From WS-7 sp036505295 (GTDB taxonomy: Bacteria > Eisenbacteria > RBG-16-71-46 > SZUA-252): DNA of 38,230 bases. Shown here in pieces: positions 32,752 to 38,230 of this stretch (position 1 is the stretch's first letter; each line of letters begins with the position of its first letter). The stretch covers positions 1-38,230 of the forward strand of contig DASXTQ010000025.1 of the NCBI GenBank assembly GCA_036505295.1. The letters are read 5' to 3'. The notes under the pieces were generated by a model that ran no database searches, was not told the origin of the DNA, and saw only the letters and a list, made by a program, of their open reading frames with translations. Both the position numbers and the translations under genes were made by a program.

Positions 32752-33159
32752 TCTCTCAACTCGCGGTAGTTTTACGGGCGCAGAGGTGCCTTGTGGACGA
32801 AACGAAATTCCCTTCCCGCACGCGACCCTAACCTTGCGTTCCGGTCCTTGTCCAGGGCCTTTCTCCGTCCTGGAACGCCGGCGGATCGGCGCATCCGGAC
32901 TTCGCTGCAAGGGGCTCGAGATCGTCACGGTCCCGCGAGATTCGGGACGGCATCGACTCTGGGTACCCAGGCGGGATTTCTCCGGCGGGCTGGACACGGC
33001 ACCCCCTGCGCCTGTGGCCGATCTGCGTAACCGATAGGCTGCGCGCCTCCTATGTGGCGTCATTCTCCACCGTAGTGTCAGGGGCAACGCGTATCGATCC
33101 TGGCGGCGCCACCGCCATAGATCTAATGTCCCCTGGGCATTTCGCCGATACGTCCGAAT
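32752..33159. other. 408-base divergent intergenic region
   Basis: No gene is supported. It separates the receiver-KaiC-kinase operon from the cupredoxin-kinase operon and should hold promoters for both. Visible structures are GTCCCG-N7-CGGGAC (32930-32948), a perfect 12-bp palindrome CTGGGTACCCAG (32959-32970) and TGGCGGCGCCA (33101-33111). The palindromes are candidate operators. No sigma-54 promoter with correct spacing was found. Confidence 0.4.
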
Positions 33160-33812
33160 ATGGGTACTCGTCTCGCTTTGTCCGTTCTCTGCCTGGCCGG
33201 ACTGTGCAACGGCTGCGCGTCCTCGGGAGTGATCCGCGGTACGCTTTCGGCTCGCGCAGGGGCGGAGCCCGCCCTATCGAACCAAGAGCGCAACGCCGGT
33301 CCCGCATCGGCGCGCTGCTCCCTCACCGATGCCGTGATTTACGTTGAAGGGCTCCGTCCCGGAGTCGAATCGCGTTTGCCGGCCGCGCCGGCACCGTCCC
33401 GCCTCGAGGTAATAGGTCAGGTCCTCCGGCCCCGAGTTCTCGTCGTGCCCGTCGGCACGAGCGTCGAATTCCTCAATCAGGACTCACTGTTTCACAATCT
33501 CTTCAGCGTCTCACCGGCAAAGCCGTTCGATCTCGGACGCTGCGGCCGTGGCGAATCCAAGCGAGTGACCTTCGACAAGCCTGGGCTCGTCAACGTCTAC
33601 TGCAATCTCCACTCGAACTGGCGGCGTACATCGTCGTCGTGCCGAACCGGGCGTTCGCACGGCCCGATTCCTCGGGTCGGTTCGTGCTCCCCACGCTACC
33701 CAAGGGACGGTACGTCGTGCGCGTATGGCACCCGGACTTTCCGACGATCCGCCGCGATGTCACCGTCACGGGCGGTGAACGAGCAGAGCTCGTTGTGACG
33801 CTGGGGTCATGA
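33160..33812 (+). pseudogene. Cupredoxin-domain lipoprotein, frameshifted
   Basis: Start at 33160 with a lipoprotein-like signal (Cys19). Residues about 80-155 are a plastocyanin-like domain: His112 in LFHNLF, then VNVYCNLHSN with Cys148 and His151. In the given frame, after Asn153 the sequence turns into unrelated basic residues. Adding one base between 33618 and 33619 restores ATG GCG GCG TAC, so HSN is followed by M-AAYIVVVPN. This gives the usual Cys-x2-His-x2-Met copper site and a second beta domain (SGRFVLPTLPKGRYVVRVWHP) ending at TGA 33810-33812, which overlaps the next ATG as ATGA. A true mutation or an assembly error would look the same. No clear ribosome-binding site upstream. Confidence 0.78.
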
Positions 33813-35914
33813 GGATCTGGCTACGGTGGAAGATCCTCCTGATCACGGTGCTGCCGCTATTGGCGGTCGCCATCGCCGCACTCTGGACGGTCAACGGGAC
33901 GGTCTCATCCGAGGTGCGGAGGAACATCGATGCCGACCTGAAGCGCGCGTCCACCCTGTTCGAGATCAAGCTGGCGGAGCGGGCTGAGTATCTTTCCATG
34001 GCATCGCGGGTCATCGCGGAAGATCCGCGGTTCTTCTCCGTGCTGACGCTGCCGGGGACCTATCGGAATCCCCAGTTCCGCGCGACCGTGGCAGGGGTCG
34101 CGCGCTCCTTCGCGGGCATCACCAGAACCGGCCTGTTCGAAGTGTACGATGCCCGCGGGCGGCTCATCGCGTCCGTGGGCGACGAGGAGTCGGACGCGCA
34201 GGCCCGTTCCTCGATCGTTCTCGCCGCACTTGCCGGGAGGCAACAGACCGGGATGCTCGCAGCGCTCGGTCGCAACTATCAAGCCGCCGCAACCCCCGTA
34301 CTGGCGTGTGGGAGGGTGGTCGGCGCGCTCCTGCTGGGTGACCGGATCGGCCGGAAGGTCGCAGAGGAATTGCGGGAGCTGACGCGAAGCGAGGTGACGT
34401 TCCTGACGAATGGGCTCATTACCGGTACGACGCTCGACCGTGACGAGGATCGGGCGGCCGTGTTCCGGGCGCTCAAGACCGTGCGCGGCCGTCTGGCGAG
34501 CGGGGGAGGCATCGTCGAGATCAGGACGCGGGACCAGGTCTACCTCACGCTTCTTGATGAACTGCCCAACGCCGCCCCCGGAAGTCGAAATTACTACGCG
34601 ATGCACCGCTCTCTCGACGCCGAGACGGTCTTCCTCAGAGAGATTCAAGCGCGGCTCGTGGAGCTGGGGATTCTCGGCGCGATCGTCGCGCTCTTCTCGG
34701 GGCTTGTGATCTCCCAGCGAATCACCGCTCCGATTCGGAAACTGGTGCGGGGGGCTGAGGAGATGGAGCGGGGCAATTACGAATACCCGCTCGAGGTGAG
34801 TGGCCGGGACGAGCTGGCCTACCTGGCCGCTCGCTTCGACGTGATGCGCCAACACCAGCGTGCGTACGTGACAAGCCTCCAAGAGATCGCCCGGTTGAAG
34901 AGCGAGTTCATCAGCGTTGCGTCGCACGAGCTTCGGACCCCCGTCAGCGTGATTCGGGGCTACAACGAACTGCTCTCGAAGGGTCTGATGGGACCGACCA
35001 CGCCGGCTCAGAAGGAGGCGCTCGAGGCCGTCGGCCGGGCCGCGTTCACGTTGCATCGGATCGCCGAGGACGCGACCCGCATGGCTCAAATCGAGGGGGA
35101 CCGCCTCGACCTGCATCTCGCCGAACACGATGTAGGCAACCTTCTGCGGCGCGCAGCCGATACGGCGCGTTCCGAGGCGAAAGGGCGTTCCGTCGAGGTA
35201 ATCGTGGATGCGGCGCGGTTTGAGGGTACGTGCATGGTGGATGGGCCCAGGATGACCGAGGCGGTCGCGAACCTTGTCCGAAACGGCATCCGCTTCACAC
35301 CCGACGGCGGGAGGGTCGAGGTCCGAGCGTTTCGCGAAGGCGGAACCACCCTCGTCATAGAGGTGGCGGATTCGGGGATCGGGATCTCGGAGGACCGGAC
35401 AAGCGTTCTTTTCGACCCCGCGGTGATGATCCGCGACTCGAAGCGCCATCATTCCTCCGACGCCCTGGAATTCAACTCCGAAGGGCTGGGGCTGGGGCTC
35501 TCCATCGCGCGCGGCATCGTCGAATTCCATGGAGGCACAATCGAAGTGGAGAGCGCTCTGGGCCGCGGGAGTAGATTTCTGATCCGTATCCCCATCGCGC
35601 CGGCGCGGCGCGATGAGCACGGCGAAAACGCCCGACACCGGGAGCACGCCGCCGTGGAGCGAGCGCTCCCCGCGGCATTCGCCCCCATGAACTCAGGCCC
35701 CGCCCGAGATTTGTCCCGGGGCGAGCACGAGCGCCACCGCGATCGAGGGATCACAGCGAGCGGGCCGCCCGCAGGTCGCCGTGCGGCTGTCTCGGCTGAA
35801 GGGCGGACCCGCACGCGGCCGAAAAAGCCTAAACGGTCCCGGCGGACGGGCGGCGCGCGGGCTGGGCGGATGGGCGGAGCGCGGGCCCACAAGGGGAATC
35901 GACGGCCCCGTTAG
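33809..35914 (+). CDS. Cache/HAMP membrane histidine kinase with basic C-terminal tail
   Basis: 701 aa. TM1 about 7-28; extracytoplasmic Cache-like sensor about 30-275; TM2 about 284-303; HAMP about 304-355 (RITAPIRKLVRGAEEMERGN). HisKA His373 in SVASHELRTPVS; N-box NLVRNGIRFTPDGG; G1 VADSGIGIS; G2 GLGLGLSIARG. The kinase core ends near residue 600. A further 100 residues are rich in Arg, Gly and Ala (RPKKPKRSRR, GARAGRMGGARAHKGN) and match no known domain; they may be an accidental extension of the frame. Starts at ATG 33809, overlapping the cupredoxin stop by 4 nt, so the two are probably made together and may sense together. Confidence 0.88.
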   Translation: MRIWLRWKILLITVLPLLAVAIAALWTVNGTVSSEVRRNIDADLKRASTLFEIKLAERAEYLSMASRVIAEDPRFFSVLTLPGTYRNPQFRATVAGVARSFAGITRTGLFEVYDARGRLIASVGDEESDAQARSSIVLAALAGRQQTGMLAALGRNYQAAATPVLACGRVVGALLLGDRIGRKVAEELRELTRSEVTFLTNGLITGTTLDRDEDRAAVFRALKTVRGRLASGGGIVEIRTRDQVYLTLLDELPNAAPGSRNYYAMHRSLDAETVFLREIQARLVELGILGAIVALFSGLVISQRITAPIRKLVRGAEEMERGNYEYPLEVSGRDELAYLAARFDVMRQHQRAYVTSLQEIARLKSEFISVASHELRTPVSVIRGYNELLSKGLMGPTTPAQKEALEAVGRAAFTLHRIAEDATRMAQIEGDRLDLHLAEHDVGNLLRRAADTARSEAKGRSVEVIVDAARFEGTCMVDGPRMTEAVANLVRNGIRFTPDGGRVEVRAFREGGTTLVIEVADSGIGISEDRTSVLFDPAVMIRDSKRHHSSDALEFNSEGLGLGLSIARGIVEFHGGTIEVESALGRGSRFLIRIPIAPARRDEHGENARHREHAAVERALPAAFAPMNSGPARDLSRGEHERHRDRGITASGPPAGRRAAVSAEGRTRTRPKKPKRSRRTGGARAGRMGGARAHKGNRRPR

Positions 35915-36164
35915 GGCTCCCCGAACGTAACCCTCTTCGGAATCGCTGCGGCAACTCCCGCCAGGAATCCCGAGGAGAGAGGAGGGTGTCCTGGTCGAGG
36001 GACGTCCCAGACCCACGAAAATAAAGGACCAGACGCCTATATCCCTCGACATCGATAGGCAGGCCATAAGGTGTCGCGGTCGCGCTAACAGTGAATCGCT
36101 TGATGACACCGGGATCGCGGAGGTCGAAGCGCGGCAGGGATGGGAACCTGCCTGGCCGTTTCAC
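35829..36164 (-). pseudogene. Possible gene remnant downstream of metallophosphoesterase
   Basis: A short GTG-started reading frame on the minus strand. Its middle (VIKRFTVSATATPYGLPIDV, EGYRRLVLYFRGSG) looks like a real beta-rich protein segment, while both ends do not. No ribosome-binding site is evident, and the last third overlaps the kinase tail on the other strand. It could be a decayed gene fragment or chance. I do not recognise the family. Confidence 0.22.
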
Positions 36165-36305
36165 AGCACTACAGAATCTCGAATCTCATGGGTTACAGTC
36201 CCACGCTCCAGCCTTGCGGACGGCAAACGCACCGGTCCCGCTCCCAGCGCAGGGCGTTGCCTTGGTACAGTCGGAGCAATAAAACACAGTGCCATTCACA
36301 GGCAC
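35915..36305. other. 391-base region between kinase and metallophosphoesterase genes
   Basis: No intact gene is supported. It holds most of the possible remnant frame (35829-36164) and a clear minus-strand terminator at 36288-36306. The base composition is less GC-rich around 36160-36300 than in flanking genes, judged by eye. Confidence 0.4.
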
Positions 36306-36306
36306 T
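36288..36306 (-). terminator. Rho-independent terminator of metallophosphoesterase gene
   Basis: On the minus strand AGTGCC-N7-GGCACT is followed by GTGTTTTATT. The stem overlaps the stop codon region of the gene it terminates. It is the only hairpin seen here with a real T-tract. Confidence 0.62.
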
Positions 36307-37883
36307 CAGCGACGTGGCGTTCGCCCGGCCTTCTTGCCTGGCGGCGGCTGGGTCTCGATCCTTCTGCTTGCCGCCGTCGTGTCCGCCTTCATCGCAACAC
36401 CCTTCTTCGCCTTGATTTCCATGCTGGAAGGCTGCACCCGTCCCGTGGGCGGGATCGGAATCTTGCTCTGATCAATCTTCGGGGTCCCGTAGCGCTTGAG
36501 ATCGATGCTCACCTGGTCGACCAGCTTCGTGGTCCCATTCTTGTAGACCGCGAACGTCTGCAGCTCTCCACCTCCGAACCACAGCCGAAGAAATGTGAAA
36601 TTGTTGATCTGCGCCGTGTAGACGTTCTCCGGCTTGATGGTACCTCCGGCCGACTTGTACATGCTGAACAGTCGGGCGGCCTCCGCAGGCGGGGGAAGTG
36701 GATGGAGCGGCGCGCCCCCGCCGCCCGAGACGATGATGATGAGCACGCTGCCGTCGGGGAAGGTGAGCAGGGCGCGCTCGTAGTCGTGCTCGTGCCCGGA
36801 GGCCAGAATCGAGATCCCGCCCTCATGCATGGCGTTCACGATCTGATCCCGACGCGCGCGCATTACGGGGTCCATCTCCCACTCCATGCGGTGGTAGCCG
36901 GCGGAGAAAGGCGGGCTGTGCATGAACACGAAGGACGGCCCGCGGTGCTCCTTGAGCCGCGCGGTCAGCCAGTCGACTTCCTCCTTCGAGTACTTGACCT
37001 GCACCTCGCTTGACCAATGCACTCCTGGCATGGTGATGGGGTTCGAGTCCAACGCGATGAAGCGCACCCAACCGTCCGCCGAGTCGAAGCAGTAGTACAT
37101 GCGGTCTCCCGCGATAGGCAACCCCGTCGCAGCCCGCCAATTCGCGAGCCCGTCCACCGACCAGGTGTTCTCGTGGTTGCCTGCCACCGCGAAGTAGGGC
37201 ACGCGCGAGAAGAGCGGTTGGGTGATGCGCAGAAATCGCTGCCAGTGGGCGGGGTTCCTTCCGTCGTACACCAGATCGCCGCTGTTGAGCACCGCGGCGA
37301 CGATCTTGTGTTGCGCCTTCACCGTGTCGACCTTTGCCAAGATTGCGTTGAGCACCTGGCGCTCACGGCCATAAGTCGGGAGCCCCCGCAGCCTGGGGGG
37401 AATGTCACGGATTAGGCCTAGATCGGGAACCATGCCTTTGACGAATGCATAAGGGATCGTGATCAGCGCCTTTGCGATCCTCACCGGATTCAGGGAGAGT
37501 CCCTGCCGTATGGTGATCATCTGGGAGTTGAGCCGCGTCATGCGGAACCCCGGTCGGTTGTCACCTACGAGAATGATGTTGAGCGTGTCGGCCGTATAGC
37601 CATCGCGCAACCGTCCCAGGAACCGGCGCGAGGAATCGCCCGTGCCCGGCCGGAAGCCGATCAGGGTGTCGGGTCCGAACAATGGATGCAGTGCTGCTGT
37701 ATGGAAGGTGGACCGCTCCGGATGATGTCCGCCCGTCGTGTCAGCGGGCGTGAGGGTTTGAGGCACCATCTGCAATCGGCCGACATGCGAGCAGCCGGCG
37801 AGAAGGGCCACCAGTGCCAAAGATGCCGCGGCAGCGATCTGCCAGCCGCGTATGCGGCGGCCCTCCGAATTGGCCCCCCTCAT
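36306..37883 (-). CDS. Calcineurin-like metallophosphoesterase lipoprotein
   Basis: 525 aa from ATG 37883, which opens a lipoprotein signal (lipobox LLAGC). Metal-binding motifs in order are ILVGDNRPG (GDxR variant of the first motif), NSGDLVYDGRNP, AGNHENTWS, FMHSPPFSAG and ASGHEHDYE. This is the complete metallophosphoesterase set and resembles purple-acid-phosphatase-like secreted phosphatases. The C-terminal 100 residues are beta-rich and end in a Lys/Pro-rich tail. GTG 37895 with GGAAGGG upstream is an alternative start. A terminator follows. Substrate unknown; a periplasmic or surface location is inferred. Confidence 0.88.
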   Translation of the reverse strand: MRGANSEGRRIRGWQIAAAASLALVALLAGCSHVGRLQMVPQTLTPADTTGGHHPERSTFHTAALHPLFGPDTLIGFRPGTGDSSRRFLGRLRDGYTADTLNIILVGDNRPGFRMTRLNSQMITIRQGLSLNPVRIAKALITIPYAFVKGMVPDLGLIRDIPPRLRGLPTYGRERQVLNAILAKVDTVKAQHKIVAAVLNSGDLVYDGRNPAHWQRFLRITQPLFSRVPYFAVAGNHENTWSVDGLANWRAATGLPIAGDRMYYCFDSADGWVRFIALDSNPITMPGVHWSSEVQVKYSKEEVDWLTARLKEHRGPSFVFMHSPPFSAGYHRMEWEMDPVMRARRDQIVNAMHEGGISILASGHEHDYERALLTFPDGSVLIIIVSGGGGAPLHPLPPPAEAARLFSMYKSAGGTIKPENVYTAQINNFTFLRLWFGGGELQTFAVYKNGTTKLVDQVSIDLKRYGTPKIDQSKIPIPPTGRVQPSSMEIKAKKGVAMKADTTAASRRIETQPPPGKKAGRTPRR

Positions 37884-37935
37884 CTTGGCCCTCACTTGCC
37901 CTTCCCGACCCTGCTCCGGGGCCTCCAAGACGGTC

Positions 37936-38230
37936 TCAGTCGCCGCCCCCCTGTCCGACCATGCGCTCGATGACGCCCAGCTCCCTCTGGAGTTCCGAGT
38001 TCTGAGCCTTGGTCTCATCCTGGTTGCCGGCCCTCCCGGCGTTGCCTAGGGCAATTGCGACTCTGCTCACCGCCGACACATGCTGCTCAAGCGCAGCCCT
38101 CTGATCGAGCGGGACATTCGCTCGGCCTGCGGCTGTTGCGAGGAGATCGCGTATGAGAAAAGCCTTCTGACCCACCTCATTCAACCTGCCGGCGGAGATG
38201 ATCTGGCTGAGCTCTGATTCGTTTTGGTGG
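37936..38230 (-). CDS. Unrecognised protein, 3' end only (5' end outside window)
   Basis: The frame is open to the window edge, giving about 97 C-terminal residues. An internal ATG at 38184 is not necessarily the start, because sequence before it (ESELSQIISAGRL) reads on smoothly. The product is helical, rich in Ala, Gln and Glu, without Cys or membrane helices (KAFLIRDLLATAAGRANVP, ALEQHVSAVSRVAIAL), and ends in QGGGD. It lies 52 bases upstream of the metallophosphoesterase gene on the same strand and may share its operon. Family not recognised. Confidence 0.5.
   Translation of the reverse strand, partial: HQNESELSQIISAGRLNEVGQKAFLIRDLLATAAGRANVPLDQRAALEQHVSAVSRVAIALGNAGRAGNQDETKAQNSELQRELGVIERMVGQGGGD

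Noticed and set aside
32994..33012. Sigma-54 promoter before the cupredoxin gene
   Set aside because: GGCAC is present, but the -12 region lacks TTGC at the required spacing.
33905..35647. 580-aa minus-strand open frame
   Set aside because: Antisense to the Cache histidine kinase; low-complexity translation rich in His, Arg and Asp, no domain or signal.
36150..36235. tRNA-like sequence
   Set aside because: TTCGA- and GGTTAC-like pieces exist on either strand, but no acceptor, D-arm and anticodon stem could be paired into a cloverleaf.
1..38230. Mobile elements, prophage, CRISPR arrays, defence systems
   Set aside because: No transposase, integrase, regular spaced repeats, terminal repeats or known defence domain was found on reading both strands.

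Overview
The window is high-GC DNA from a diderm (Gram-negative-type) bacterium. The evidence for this is an MCE/Mla-type lipid transporter, OmpA-family proteins, many lipoprotein signal peptides, a class A PBP and a secreted protein with a FlgD-like C-terminal domain. That C-terminal domain, next to sphingolipid and queuosine genes, suggests a candidate phylum such as Eisenbacteria or a relative, but no rRNA or marker gene is present and this is inference. No integrase, transposase, CRISPR array or convincing tRNA was seen.

Region 1 (1-17.7 kb) is mostly core and lipid metabolism. It starts with a heme operon hemN(partial)-hemH-PPO, followed by the convergent queE-queD pair. Next come a fatty-acid-hydroxylase-family gene and an MlaE-MlaF-MlaD (ABC permease-ATPase-MCE) operon. 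On the minus strand lie a large secreted choice-of-anchor-B protein and a tightly overlapped operon: serine palmitoyltransferase, GNAT protein, NAD-dependent reductase. That gene set matches the bacterial ceramide route (Spt, bCerS, CerR). A secreted DUF1028 protein, citrate synthase, an NRDE/TANGO2 protein and an isoprenylcysteine-methyltransferase-like membrane protein follow.

Region 2 (17.7-27.7 kb) looks like an envelope-maintenance regulon around an orphan NtrC-type sigma-54 activator (22699-24042). On one side is a minus-strand operon: 48-aa membrane protein, glycine-zipper OmpA lipoprotein, M48 protease, class A PBP. On the other side are three tiny membrane proteins (lmo0937-, DUF3185- and Thivi_2564-like), a DUF3494 ice-binding-like lipoprotein and an OmpA/PKD outer-membrane protein. 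Sequences resembling -24/-12 promoters lie before three of these transcription units; the best one is before the lmo0937-like gene.

Region 3 (27.8-38.2 kb) holds a secreted Asp-box/BNR propeller protein and a coupled minus-strand operon of degenerate receiver, two-domain KaiC-like ATPase and GAF histidine kinase. Divergent from it are a cupredoxin lipoprotein gene with an apparent one-base frameshift and a coupled Cache/HAMP histidine kinase. The window ends with a secreted metallophosphoesterase and the 3' part of another gene. No kaiA or kaiB is visible, so the KaiC operon is more likely a signalling module than a clock.

The most interesting items are the putative sigma-54 envelope regulon, the receiver-KaiC-kinase module with a missing phospho-acceptor, the compact ceramide operon, and the frameshifted cupredoxin. 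Promoter, start-site and function calls were made by eye, without alignment or database searches.
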